Shown here: piece after piece, positions 1 through 8,656 of the stretch
How positions within the stretch are numbered: position 1 is the first letter of the stretch
Layout of the letters: each line of letters begins with the position of its first letter
Assembly: GCF_016428975.1 (NCBI RefSeq)
Contig: NZ_JAELTT010000044.1
Location: 1-37,106 of the forward strand
Reading direction: 5' to 3'
DNA: 37,106 nucleotides
Origin: Dyella sp. ASV21
Lineage (GTDB): Bacteria; Pseudomonadota; Gammaproteobacteria; Xanthomonadales; Rhodanobacteraceae
Translations under genes and position numbers: made by a program
The notes under the pieces: generated by a model
Told to the model about the DNA's origin: nothing
What the model saw: the letters and a program-made list of their open reading frames with translations, nothing else
The model's database searches: none

Positions 1-69
1 GGTGCTGCATTGTGGCCGTTCCTGTTTCTGCTCATGGACGACCTGCGCATGCGTTTGCGCATCCAGTAA
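1..69 (+). CDS. mreD: MreD, C-terminal end (partial)
   Basis: The first 69 bases read in frame 1 as 22 residues ending in TAA. They comprise a hydrophobic stretch (LWPFLFLLMD) and a short basic tail (RMRLRIQ), which is how the last membrane helix and cytoplasmic tail of rod-shape protein MreD end. The stop lies 6 bases before the mrdA start, and mreBCD-mrdA-rodA is the usual order in gammaproteobacteria. The call rests mainly on context because so little of the gene is present. Confidence 0.75.
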   Translation, partial: GAALWPFLFLLMDDLRMRLRIQ

Positions 70-75
70 GCCGTC

Positions 76-2100
76 ATGTCCTTCCATCGACGCTCGATCA
101 AGGATTCCCGGGGCGAGAGCACGCTGTTTCGCATGCGCGCGCTGGTGGGGTTCGGCCTGATTCTGCTCGGGCTTTCCGCCTTGGTGGTGCGTTACAGCTA
201 TCTGCAGGTACAACGCCACGACGAGTTCGCGCTGCGTTCGGAAAACAATCGTGTGAAGCCGCGGGCGATTCCTCCCGCGCGTGGCTTGATCTTTGATCGC
301 AACGGCGTACTGCTGGCCGATAACGTGCCCGCGTTCCGTCTGGAAGTGGTGCCTGAGCAGGTGCCGGATATGCCAGCGTTGCTTGCGCAGATCCGCGACG
401 TGGTGCCGTTGGGCGACGACGATATCGATGCCTTCAAGAAGCAGCTCAAGCAGAACCGCCGTTTCGACAGCGTGCCGCTCAAGCTGCGCCTCACCGAAGA
501 CGAAATCGCCCGTTTCGCCATCAATCGCTGGCGCTTCCCGGGCGTGGATGTGGTGCCGTATCTCACGCGCCGCTATCCGTACGGGCCCTTGTTCGCGCAT
601 GTAGTGGGTTATGTGGGGCGTATTGATGCCGACGATCTCGGTCGCCTCGATGCTGACCGCTACAAGGGCACCAGTCACGTGGGCCGCAGTGGGCTGGAGC
701 GCTCCTATGAGGACATGCTGCACGGCGAGCCGGGCTACGAGCTGGTGGAGGTGAACGCGGACGGACGCACCCAGCGCGTGCTGGAGACGCACGCGCCCAC
801 GCCAGGCAAAAATCTTTACCTCAGCATCGATGTGCGTGTGCAGAAGGCCACGACGGATGCATTCCAGGGGCGGCCGGGTTCGGCGGTGGCGATCGATCCG
901 CGCAATGGCCAGGTGATGGCCATGGTCAGCGTGCCCAGCTTTGACCCGAATCTGTTCGTCAACGGCATCAGCAAGGCCGATTACACCGCCTACATCACGG
1001 CGGAGGACAAGCCGCTGCTCAACCGCGCGCTCAAGAGCGCCTATCAACCGGGTTCGACGGTCAAGCCGTTCCTGGCCCTGGGTGGCCTGGAATATGGGAT
1101 ACGCCGGCCGGAAGACACAGTGCTCTCTACCGGTGAATTCTGTATTCCGGGTCAGCAGCGCTGCTATCGCGACGATGAGCGTGGCGGCAATGGTGTGGTG
1201 AACATGGTGCGGGCGATCCAGCTCTCCACCAACACCTACTTCTACAAGCTGGCCTTGGACATGGGCATCGACCGCCTCTCCGCCTGGATGGGCAGCCTGG
1301 GCTTCGGCCGAAAGACCGGTATCGATCTTGAAGGCGAAGCCGTGGGTATCCTGCCCTCGCGTGAGTGGAAGGCGACGCGCAGCAAGTTCGGCTGGTTCCC
1401 CGGTGAAACGGTCATCGCAGGCATCGGTCAGGGCTACTGGAACGTAACCACCTTGCAGCTGGCCCATGTCACCGCCACGTTCGCGGGCCACGGCACGCCG
1501 TACGCGCCGCGACTGGTCATGGCCACCGCAGCGGTAAAGGAAAAGCCCGTGCCGTTGCCCAATCCAGCGACCGGCCCATCGCTCATTCGCAAGCCCAGTG
1601 AGTGGAACGTGGTGAATCAGGGTATGGAAGCCGTCGTCACCGGTGGTACGGCCAAGGCCATCTTCATTGGCTTTCCCTATCGCGTGGCCGGCAAGAGCGG
1701 TACGGCGGAGCGTTTCTCGCGTCGCACGAACGACTACGACACCAATAGGAACACCGCCTACCTGGCGGCGCGCCACCGCGCCTGGTTCATTGGCTATACG
1801 CCCACCGAAGCGCCGCGCATCGCGGTAGCGGCGATGCTGGAGGCCGGCGCCTGGGGCGCGGCCGACGCGGGCCCCATCGTGCGTAAGACCATGGAGGCGT
1901 GGATCGCCACGCAGGGTGGGGCAGTGCCGGCTCCCAGCGAGAAGGACGCCGGGGCGGCCACGCTCCCGGTGGGTCCGGGGGTTCCTGCGCCCGCGGAAGA
2001 TCTAGAGGACGTGCCGGTTGCCACGCCGGCGGATATGCCGGCAGGTGTGCCGTCCGAGAGCAGCAGCGCTGCACCGCCCGACGATGGAGGTCACCCATGA
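76..2100 (+). CDS. mrdA: Penicillin-binding protein 2 (elongasome transpeptidase)
   Basis: A monofunctional class B PBP of 674 residues that cross-links peptidoglycan during cell elongation, in complex with RodA and MreCD. It has one N-terminal membrane anchor (about residues 22-42), a pedestal/dimerisation domain, and a transpeptidase domain with all three motifs: S327-T-V-K330 with the nucleophile Ser327, S384-T-N386, and K540-S-G542. Two cysteines about 8 residues apart near residues 355-365 resemble the cysteine insert seen in other PBP2s. The last 50 or so residues are a Pro/Ala/Glu-rich tail beyond the usual PBP2 end and are probably disordered. The stop overlaps the rodA start (ATGA), which implies translational coupling. 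Confidence 0.97.
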   Translation: MSFHRRSIKDSRGESTLFRMRALVGFGLILLGLSALVVRYSYLQVQRHDEFALRSENNRVKPRAIPPARGLIFDRNGVLLADNVPAFRLEVVPEQVPDMPALLAQIRDVVPLGDDDIDAFKKQLKQNRRFDSVPLKLRLTEDEIARFAINRWRFPGVDVVPYLTRRYPYGPLFAHVVGYVGRIDADDLGRLDADRYKGTSHVGRSGLERSYEDMLHGEPGYELVEVNADGRTQRVLETHAPTPGKNLYLSIDVRVQKATTDAFQGRPGSAVAIDPRNGQVMAMVSVPSFDPNLFVNGISKADYTAYITAEDKPLLNRALKSAYQPGSTVKPFLALGGLEYGIRRPEDTVLSTGEFCIPGQQRCYRDDERGGNGVVNMVRAIQLSTNTYFYKLALDMGIDRLSAWMGSLGFGRKTGIDLEGEAVGILPSREWKATRSKFGWFPGETVIAGIGQGYWNVTTLQLAHVTATFAGHGTPYAPRLVMATAAVKEKPVPLPNPATGPSLIRKPSEWNVVNQGMEAVVTGGTAKAIFIGFPYRVAGKSGTAERFSRRTNDYDTNRNTAYLAARHRAWFIGYTPTEAPRIAVAAMLEAGAWGAADAGPIVRKTMEAWIATQGGAVPAPSEKDAGAATLPVGPGVPAPAEDLEDVPVATPADMPAGVPSESSSAAPPDDGGHP

Positions 2101-3215
2101 TCGACGCCCTCCAGGTACGCCTGCAGCGCTTCCTGCGCCGGGTGATGACCCGGCCGCGCATCGACCTGCCGCTGGCCTTTGGCCTGTTTCTGCTGGTGAT
2201 GGTCGGCCTGATAACGCTGTACAGCGCCAGCGGCGGCAATATGGTGATGATCGGTGGCCAGGCCGCCCGTTTCGTCATGGGCGCGGTCCTGATGATTGCG
2301 ATCTCGCGCATTCCACCCTCCGTGCTGCGCAGCTGGACGCCGTGGCTTTATGCCGGCTGCGTGTTGCTGTTGCTGGTGGTGGCGGCGATGGGTGAAATCC
2401 GCAGTGGCTCCAAACGCTGGCTCAATCTCGGGGTGATGTCGTTTCAGCCATCGGAGCTGCTCAAGCTGGCCATGCCGATGATGGTGGCCTGGTATCTACA
2501 CCCACGGCAGCTGCCGCCGAGTTGGAAGGACATCGCCGTGGTGGGCATTCTCATCGCGATTCCGGCGGGCTTGATCGCCGAACAGCCCGACCTGGGCACG
2601 GCCTTGTTGGTGGCGGCCGGCGGCGCGTTTGCCTTGTTCCTGTCGGGCATGCGCTGGTGGAAGATCGGCAGCCTGCTGGCCGTCGTCGGCGCGATGATTC
2701 CGGTGGCCTGGCACTTTCTGCACGACTACCAGCGCAATCGCGTGCTCACCTTGCTCGATCCGGAGTCCGATCCGCTCGGCAATGGTTGGCACATCATCCA
2801 GTCGCAGATCGCCGTGGGCTCCGGTGGCCTGTTTGGCAAAGGCTGGCAGCACGGCACGCAGTCGCGCCTGGACTTCCTCCCCGAGCACACCACCGATTTC
2901 ATCTTCGCGGTGTTCTCCGAGGAGTTCGGTCTGGTCGGCGTGGCCGGCCTGATGCTGCTTTACGCCTTCATCATCGGCCGCTGCCTGTGGATCGCCATGG
3001 AAGCACGCGATACGTACTCGCGTTTGCTGGCCGGCGCCATCGGCATGAGCTTTTTCGTCTATGTGTTCGTCAACGGCGGCATGGTCTCCGGCATGCTGCC
3101 GGTGGTGGGCGTTCCGATGCCGTTGGTGAGCTACGGCGGCACCTCGGCGGTATCGCTGCTGACCGGCTTCGGCGTGCTGATGTCGATCTACGCCAACCGC
3201 AAGACGCACGACTGA
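2097..3215 (+). CDS. rodA: RodA, SEDS peptidoglycan glycosyltransferase
   Basis: A 372-residue polytopic membrane protein of the SEDS family, which polymerises lipid II glycan strands as partner of PBP2. The ATG at 2097 overlaps the mrdA stop codon, which fixes the start; the reading frame stays open further upstream but only inside mrdA. Family signatures include the 240s loop GSGGLFGKG, the EHTTDF motif with the essential aspartate at D267, and the C-terminal SYGGTS motif near residue 345 followed by a last helix. About ten hydrophobic segments can be counted. The length matches RodA (about 370) and not the longer FtsW. Confidence 0.97.
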   Translation: MIDALQVRLQRFLRRVMTRPRIDLPLAFGLFLLVMVGLITLYSASGGNMVMIGGQAARFVMGAVLMIAISRIPPSVLRSWTPWLYAGCVLLLLVVAAMGEIRSGSKRWLNLGVMSFQPSELLKLAMPMMVAWYLHPRQLPPSWKDIAVVGILIAIPAGLIAEQPDLGTALLVAAGGAFALFLSGMRWWKIGSLLAVVGAMIPVAWHFLHDYQRNRVLTLLDPESDPLGNGWHIIQSQIAVGSGGLFGKGWQHGTQSRLDFLPEHTTDFIFAVFSEEFGLVGVAGLMLLYAFIIGRCLWIAMEARDTYSRLLAGAIGMSFFVYVFVNGGMVSGMLPVVGVPMPLVSYGGTSAVSLLTGFGVLMSIYANRKTHD

Positions 3216-3304
3216 TATCGGCAAAAAGTCCGCGGTACCGGGCGGTTTACACCCTCGCGCGTGCTAGGCTTTGCCTGAAGCCGTTTACGACAGCGAAGTC
3301 ATTC

Positions 3305-4318
3305 ATGCCCTCGATTCCCGCGTCGCTCCCGACTCGTCGCCGCGTTGCCGCGTTGAGCCTGTTGCTCGCCGCCGCGTGTTCCCCGGTTCTCGCGGAAACC
3401 CACCCCGGACAAGATCAGCTGGTACGGGAAGTTGCCAAGGACACCGGCAGAGATCCACAAGCCATTAGTGCCTTGCTGGATGGTGCGAAGAAGCAGCAGA
3501 GCATCCTCGATGCGATCAGCCGCCCGGCGGAGGCCAAGCCGTGGAAGGACTACCGGCCTATTTTCCTCACGCCCCAGCGCATCAACGAGGGCATCGCCTT
3601 CTATCGCGAGCACCGTGCCTTGCTGGAAAGCATTGGCAAGCAGTATGGCGTGGCGCCCGAATACATCGTGGCGATCATCGGCGTGGAGACCTACTACGGC
3701 CGCAACACTGGCAAATACAAGGTGCTCGATGCGCTGGTCACGCTGGGCCTGTACTACCCGCCGCGTGCGCCGTTCTTCCGCTCCGAGCTGAAGACCTTGC
3801 TGGAACTGCCCGACAATCACCTGGCCGGTCCGGTGAACACACTCACCGGCTCGTATGCCGGTGCGCAGGGCTGGGGCCAGTTCATGCCCTCCAGCATCCG
3901 CAATTATGGTGTGGACGCCGATGGTGACGGCCACATCGACATGAAGAACTCGCTGCCCGATATCTTCGCCAGCGTCGCCAACTACTTCGCCAAGCACGGT
4001 TGGCAAACCGGTGGCCTGGTGGCCGCGCCAGCGCGCGCCGATAGCGCCGCCCGTCCGATCAGCGTGAAGGATTCCAAGCCGCAGTGGCCGCTGGAGCAAC
4101 TGGTGGCCTGGGGTTATGCGCCGGTGCAGTCGATCAATCCCGGTCAGCCCACCAGCCTGCAATCGTTGGATGGCGCCAACGGCAAGGAATACTGGTTCAC
4201 CTTCCAGAATTTCTACGTCATCACCACTTACAACCGCAGCCCGCTTTACGCGCTGGCCGTGCACCAGTTGGCGCAGGCCATTGCCGAGGGCGCGGGCGCG
4301 CCGGAAGCCACCCAATGA
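3305..4318 (+). CDS. mltB: Membrane-bound lytic murein transglycosylase B
   Basis: A 337-residue enzyme that cleaves glycan strands between MurNAc and GlcNAc with formation of 1,6-anhydroMurNAc. The motif IIGVETYYGR carries the catalytic glutamate E128, and the downstream segment GAQGWGQFMPSS with NYGVDADGDG is typical of the MltB/SltB family. The N-terminus has a basic start and a hydrophobic core ending in LAAACSPVLA. This could be a lipobox with Cys25 or a signal peptidase I site after Ala30; the LAAAC sequence makes a lipoprotein plausible but not certain. It begins 89 bases after rodA and its stop overlaps the rlpA start (ATGA). Confidence 0.95.
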   Translation: MPSIPASLPTRRRVAALSLLLAAACSPVLAETHPGQDQLVREVAKDTGRDPQAISALLDGAKKQQSILDAISRPAEAKPWKDYRPIFLTPQRINEGIAFYREHRALLESIGKQYGVAPEYIVAIIGVETYYGRNTGKYKVLDALVTLGLYYPPRAPFFRSELKTLLELPDNHLAGPVNTLTGSYAGAQGWGQFMPSSIRNYGVDADGDGHIDMKNSLPDIFASVANYFAKHGWQTGGLVAAPARADSAARPISVKDSKPQWPLEQLVAWGYAPVQSINPGQPTSLQSLDGANGKEYWFTFQNFYVITTYNRSPLYALAVHQLAQAIAEGAGAPEATQ

Positions 4319-5250
4319 CGTGGCGGCTGGCGCTGCCGCTTTTGCTGATCGCATTGTTGTCCGCCTGTAGCGGCAGCAAGCCCCGACCTTCCGCCAGCCA
4401 TGGTGGCGGCACGGTGACGCGAAGCGGCTCGTCCGGCACCGGTAGCGGAAGTGCGCGCGGCGGTATCAATGACGATACCAGTCGGCCGCAGAGCAGCCGT
4501 TACCGCGATAACGCGGACAGCGTGCCTGACGGCCCGCCACCGGATGTGAGCAAGCTGCCCGAGCCGGTGCCCAAGGTGGAGCCGCGCGCCCTCTACGGCA
4601 ACAAGTCGCCGTACTCCGTGCTGGGCCAGAGCTACACGGTGTTGTCCAGCCCGGCCGGCTATGTGGAGCGCGGCATCGCCTCGTTCTATGGCAACAAGTT
4701 CCACGGGTACAAAACCTCGAGCCTCGAGGATTACGACATGTACCAGTTCACCGCCGCGCACAAGACGTTGCCGCTGCCCAGCTACGCCCGTGTGACCAAT
4801 CTGGAAAACGGCAAGAGCGTCATCGTGCGCATCAACGATCGCGGTCCGTTTCATGAAAACCGCCTGATCGACCTGTCGTTCGCTGCCGCCGTGAAGATCG
4901 GCGTGTGGCCCAAGGGCACCGGCCTGGTGGAAGTACGCGCCATCGATCCGAGCCAGCCGCTGACCGCGCAAACCCTGCCGCCGCCTCCGCCTGCGCCCAA
5001 ACCGGCCAGCCCGGGGCCAGGCATTTTCCTGCAGGTGGGCGCATTCTCCGATGTCGGCAACGCCGAGCGCGTGGCCCAGCAGTTGCGTGCGGCCAATTTT
5101 GCGCCCGTACAGGTGGTGGATGCGCAAATCAACGGTCGCAATATCCGTCGCGTGCGCGTTGGCCCGCTGGCCAGCGTCGATCAAGCCGACGATGTGACCT
5201 CGCGTATCGAAGGAATGGGGCTGCCGCGGCCACAGGTCGCGGTAGACTGA
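4315..5250 (+). CDS. rlpA: RlpA, septal lipoprotein with DPBB and SPOR domains
   Basis: A 311-residue outer-membrane lipoprotein of the rare-lipoprotein-A family, which in Pseudomonas acts as a lytic transglycosylase on denuded glycans. The signal ends in the lipobox LLSAC (Cys18). A Ser/Gly/Pro-rich linker leads to the double-psi beta-barrel (about 118-210) with TAAHKTLPLPSYARVTNL and NDRGPF (Asp175). A Pro-rich linker then leads to a C-terminal SPOR domain (about 236-309) that binds denuded peptidoglycan at the septum. The usual TANGE stretch of the barrel reads TSSLED here, but the acidic residue is kept. The start is fixed by the ATGA overlap with mltB. Confidence 0.95.
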   Translation: MTWRLALPLLLIALLSACSGSKPRPSASHGGGTVTRSGSSGTGSGSARGGINDDTSRPQSSRYRDNADSVPDGPPPDVSKLPEPVPKVEPRALYGNKSPYSVLGQSYTVLSSPAGYVERGIASFYGNKFHGYKTSSLEDYDMYQFTAAHKTLPLPSYARVTNLENGKSVIVRINDRGPFHENRLIDLSFAAAVKIGVWPKGTGLVEVRAIDPSQPLTAQTLPPPPPAPKPASPGPGIFLQVGAFSDVGNAERVAQQLRAANFAPVQVVDAQINGRNIRRVRVGPLASVDQADDVTSRIEGMGLPRPQVAVD

Positions 5251-5309
5251 GCAATTGAAATTCGGCGGCGTCTCAGGCGCCGTCATACTGCATTGGATTG
5301 AACCGAACG

Positions 5310-6542
5310 ATGAATCTGATCCGCCGTACCCTGTCTTCGCTTGCCGTCGCCGCCCTGGTCGTCGGCGCCGCCTTCGCCCAGCAAACGCCGCCGCGACCCG
5401 CGCCGGTGCCGCGCCCGGTGATGCCGGAGGCGCCGGTTCCGCCGCCGCCGGATGTGGATGGCAAGACCTGGGTGCTGATGGATTACGCCACCGGCCAGAT
5501 CCTCGCCTCGAAGGATCCGGACCTGCGCGTGGAGCCGGCCTCCATCACCAAGATCATGACCGACTACGTGGTCTCGGCCGAGGTCGCCAACGGCAAGATC
5601 AAGATGACCGACCCGGTCAACATCAGCGAGAACGCCTGGCGCGGCGGCGGTGCGGGCACCGACGGCTCCACCAGCTTCCTCAAGCTCAACAGTCAGGTGC
5701 CGCTGAAGGATCTGCTGTACGGCCTGATCATCCAGTCCGGCAACGACGCGGCCATCGCGCTGGCCGAGCACACCGCCGGCTCCGAGCCTGCGTTCGCCAA
5801 CCTGATGAATGCCTACGCCAAGCAGCTGGGCATGACCAACTCGAATTTCCAGAACGCGTCGGGCTACCCGATCGCCAACCACTACACCACGGCGCGCGAC
5901 ATCGCGATCCTTTCGCGCGCGCTGATTCACGATTTCCCTGAGGACTACGCGATTTCCGCGATCAAGGATTTCGAGTGGAACGGCATCAAGCAGCACAACC
6001 GTAATCTGCTGCTGTGGCGCGATCCGACCGTGGATGGCATCAAGACCGGCCATACCGCTGCCGCTGGTTACTGCCTGGCCGCCTCGGCCAAGCAGGGCGA
6101 CTCCCGCATGATCGCCATCGTGATGGGCGCCTCCAACGAGAAGGCGCGCGCCGATGCCGCGCTGGCGCTGATGAACTACGGCTTCCGTTTCTACGAAACG
6201 CACAAGCTGTACGACGCCAGCAAGCCGCTTGCCACGCCCAAGCTGTGGAAGGGCCAGAGCAACGAACTGCCGCTGGGCGTAGCCGACAACGTGCTTGTCA
6301 CGGTCAAGCGCGGCGACTACGACAAGCTCAAGGCCACCATGGATACCCCCGCCACCCTGGTTGCACCGTTTACCAAGGGCCAGCAGGTGGGTACGTTGCG
6401 TATCACGCTGGACGGCCAGTCGGTGCAAAATGTGCCGCTGATCGCGCTGGCCGATGCGCCTCAAGGGGGGTTCTTCGCTCGCCTGTGGGACAGCATCATG
6501 CTGTGGTTCCACAGCGACAAGAAGCCCGACGCCGCCAAGTGA
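5310..6542 (+). CDS. dacC: D-alanyl-D-alanine carboxypeptidase (PBP5/6 type)
   Basis: A 410-residue class C low-molecular-weight PBP that removes the terminal D-Ala from pentapeptides in the periplasm. It has a signal peptide (cleavage near AAFAQ, residue 24), a Pro-rich linker, and the three motifs S78-I-T-K81, S143-G-N145 and K245-T-G247. A PBP5_C-like beta domain follows, and the C-terminus is hydrophobic/amphipathic (FFARLWDSIMLWFHS), as in PBP5 and PBP6 membrane anchors. The ATG at 5310 is chosen over an in-frame TTG at 5298 because it directly precedes the signal peptide. dacA and dacC cannot be told apart from sequence alone. Confidence 0.95.
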   Translation: MNLIRRTLSSLAVAALVVGAAFAQQTPPRPAPVPRPVMPEAPVPPPPDVDGKTWVLMDYATGQILASKDPDLRVEPASITKIMTDYVVSAEVANGKIKMTDPVNISENAWRGGGAGTDGSTSFLKLNSQVPLKDLLYGLIIQSGNDAAIALAEHTAGSEPAFANLMNAYAKQLGMTNSNFQNASGYPIANHYTTARDIAILSRALIHDFPEDYAISAIKDFEWNGIKQHNRNLLLWRDPTVDGIKTGHTAAAGYCLAASAKQGDSRMIAIVMGASNEKARADAALALMNYGFRFYETHKLYDASKPLATPKLWKGQSNELPLGVADNVLVTVKRGDYDKLKATMDTPATLVAPFTKGQQVGTLRITLDGQSVQNVPLIALADAPQGGFFARLWDSIMLWFHSDKKPDAAK

Positions 6543-6555
6543 TGGAGGAAGCGTA

Positions 6556-6846
6556 ATGCGCGATATCGACACCATCCAGGCCCAGCAAGAAGGGCAGGGC
6601 TTCCAGTTTCCCGGCGAGTTCGAGATCACTGCCATGGGTAACGCCAGCGCGGACCTGAAGGCCCGCGTGCCGCAGATCCTGGAAGGCATCGGCGTGCACG
6701 TGTTGCACGAGACGGTGAAGCATCGTCACTCGCGAGAGGGCAACTTCATCTCGGTGACCGTGAGCTTCCGCTGCGATACCCGTGAGCAGTACGACATGGC
6801 CCACAGCGTGCTGCGGGCCGATCCGGATATCCGCTACACCCTGTAA
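6556..6846 (+). CDS. ybeD: YbeD/DUF493 family protein
   Basis: A small cytoplasmic protein of 96 residues matching the DUF493 family (E. coli YbeD) in length, in the FPGEFEITAMG opening, and in its ACT-like alternation of strands and helices. Its biochemical function is not established. The family is consistently encoded between dacA/dacC and lipB, as here, which suggests a link to lipoate metabolism or its regulation. It has a clean Shine-Dalgarno (GGAGG at 6544-6548) and starts 13 bases after the dacC stop. Confidence 0.92.
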   Translation: MRDIDTIQAQQEGQGFQFPGEFEITAMGNASADLKARVPQILEGIGVHVLHETVKHRHSREGNFISVTVSFRCDTREQYDMAHSVLRADPDIRYTL

Positions 6847-6856
6847 CGGGCCTCGC

Positions 6857-6877
6857 GACCCGGCGGCTCGCCGGGTC
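6857..6877 (+). terminator. Hairpin between ybeD and lipB
   Basis: A perfect 9-bp GC-rich stem (GACCCGGCG / CGCCGGGTC) with a 3-base loop lies 10 bases after the ybeD stop. No T-run follows, so it may be an inefficient terminator or an RNA-stabilising hairpin between the cell-wall genes and the lipoate genes. Confidence 0.45.
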
Positions 6878-6952
6878 TGCGGTGACTTCCAGCCCTTGCA
6901 AGGTCGGTCTCACGACCGCAAATAATCAGCTCCGTCGCCAGGTCCCGCCCCC

Positions 6953-7621
6953 ATGTCCCTGCCGCTCAACGTTCGTCGCCTCGGTCGCCAGCCCTATGCT
7001 GCGACCTGGGAGGCGATGAGCCAATTCACCAACAACCGGGGTCCCGATACCCCCGACGAGCTGTGGCTGCTGGAACACGACCCGGTGTTCACCCTCGGCC
7101 AGGCCGGCAAGCAGGAACACGTGCTGGCGCCCGGTGACATCCCCGTGGTCCAGGTAGATCGTGGCGGCCAGGTGACCTATCACGGTCCCGGCCAGATCGT
7201 GGGTTACCCGCTGATCGACCTGCGCCGGGCCGGCGTTGGCGTACGTGAGCTCGTCAACAAGATCGAGCAGGCCATCATCGATACGCTGGGGCATTGGAAC
7301 ATCGGCGCGGACCGGCTGGAGGGCGCCCCGGGCGTCTACGTGGCTGGCGCCAAGGTCGCCGCCCTGGGGCTGCGTGTGCGCCGGGGGTGCAGCTTCCACG
7401 GTCTGGCCTTCAACGTGGACATGGACCTGGAGCCGTATCACCGCATCAATCCTTGCGGCTACAAGGGCTTGGCGGTCACGCAGGTGGTAGACTTGGGCGG
7501 CCCGTCGCGCCTGACGGACGTCGAAGACACCCTGGTGGAAGAGTTCTGCCGCCAATTCGGGTTCGTCGCCGAGCAGGCTGCCCCCATACTCCCTGAACTA
7601 CCCGCTCGCGTAGCGGTCTGA
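6953..7621 (+). CDS. lipB: Octanoyl-[acyl carrier protein]:protein N-octanoyltransferase LipB
   Basis: A 222-residue enzyme that moves octanoyl from acyl-carrier protein to the lipoyl domains of 2-oxoacid dehydrogenases and the glycine cleavage H protein, the first step of lipoate synthesis. Signatures are [17 protein letters not shown] (about 70-86), the catalytic lysine K134 in GAKVAALG, and the acyl-accepting cysteine C168 in NPCGYKGL. The length matches the family. The Shine-Dalgarno is weak. lipA follows after 10 bases, so the two are almost certainly co-transcribed. Confidence 0.97.
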   Translation: MSLPLNVRRLGRQPYAATWEAMSQFTNNRGPDTPDELWLLEHDPVFTLGQAGKQEHVLAPGDIPVVQVDRGGQVTYHGPGQIVGYPLIDLRRAGVGVRELVNKIEQAIIDTLGHWNIGADRLEGAPGVYVAGAKVAALGLRVRRGCSFHGLAFNVDMDLEPYHRINPCGYKGLAVTQVVDLGGPSRLTDVEDTLVEEFCRQFGFVAEQAAPILPELPARVAV

Positions 7622-7631
7622 GTCTGCCTAC

Positions 7632-8630
7632 ATGAGCGACATTTCCACTTCCAAGGCCATCCCGATCAGCGTGGTTGCCGGCGCGCCCGACAAGCAGCTG
7701 GGCAACGACAAGATCGGGCTGAATCGTGCCGGTTTCGACACCAGCGTCCCCACGCTGCGCAAGCCCAGCTGGATCCGCGTGCGTCTGCCCCAGGGCAATG
7801 CCGTGCAGCAGCTCAAGGCGCGCCTGCGTGAGAACGCGCTGGTGACGGTGTGCGAGGAAGCCTCGTGCCCGAACATCCACGAGTGCTTCAGCAAGGGCAC
7901 GGCCACCTTCATGATCCTGGGCGAGGTCTGCACCCGTCGCTGCTCGTTCTGCGATGTGGCTCATGGCCGCCCGGCCGCGCCCGATCCGCTGGAGCCGGCG
8001 CGTCTGGCCGAGACCATCCGTGACATGCGCCTGAAGTACGTGGTGATCACCTCGGTGGATCGCGACGACCTGCGAGACGGTGGCGCGGAGCACTTCGCCG
8101 CCTGCATTCGCGCGGTGCGTCACGCCAGCCCCAGCATCAAGATCGAGATCCTCACGCCCGACTTCCGCGGCAAGGGCCGCATGGAGCGCGCGCTGGAAGT
8201 GCTCAAGGACTTCCCGCCGGACGTGTTCAACCACAACCTGGAAACCGTGCCGCACCTCTACCGCGAAGTGCGTCCGGGTGCCGACTACCAGTGGTCGCTG
8301 GACCTGCTCAAGCGCTTCAAGGCGCAGCATCCGGACGTGCCCACCAAGTCCGGCATCATGCTGGGCCTGGGCGAGACGATGGAGCAAGTGCTCGAAACCA
8401 TGCGCGACCTGCGCGCGCATGACGTCGAAATGATCACCATCGGTCAGTACCTGCAGCCCACGCCGCACCATCACCCGGTGATCCGTTACTGGACGCCGGA
8501 AGAGTTCGAATCCCTGCGTGAAGCGGGCGAAGCGATGGGTTTCCATCACGTCGCGTCCGGTCCGCTGGTACGTTCGTCCTACCACGCTGACCTGCAGGCT
8601 CACGCCGCGGGTGTCACCGAGCACGCCTAA
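7632..8630 (+). CDS. lipA: Lipoyl synthase LipA (radical SAM)
   Basis: A 332-residue radical-SAM enzyme that inserts two sulfur atoms into protein-bound octanoyl groups. Both iron-sulfur cluster motifs are intact: the auxiliary cluster C74-x4-C79-x5-C85 and the radical-SAM cluster C100-x3-C104-x2-C107. The C-terminal RSSYHAD supplies the serine ligand of the auxiliary cluster. The N-terminal 50 or so residues are a variable extension common in Xanthomonadales. It works directly after LipB. Confidence 0.98.
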   Translation: MSDISTSKAIPISVVAGAPDKQLGNDKIGLNRAGFDTSVPTLRKPSWIRVRLPQGNAVQQLKARLRENALVTVCEEASCPNIHECFSKGTATFMILGEVCTRRCSFCDVAHGRPAAPDPLEPARLAETIRDMRLKYVVITSVDRDDLRDGGAEHFAACIRAVRHASPSIKIEILTPDFRGKGRMERALEVLKDFPPDVFNHNLETVPHLYREVRPGADYQWSLDLLKRFKAQHPDVPTKSGIMLGLGETMEQVLETMRDLRAHDVEMITIGQYLQPTPHHHPVIRYWTPEEFESLREAGEAMGFHHVASGPLVRSSYHADLQAHAAGVTEHA

Positions 8631-8656
8631 CCGACTTGGCACGCCATCGAGACTCT

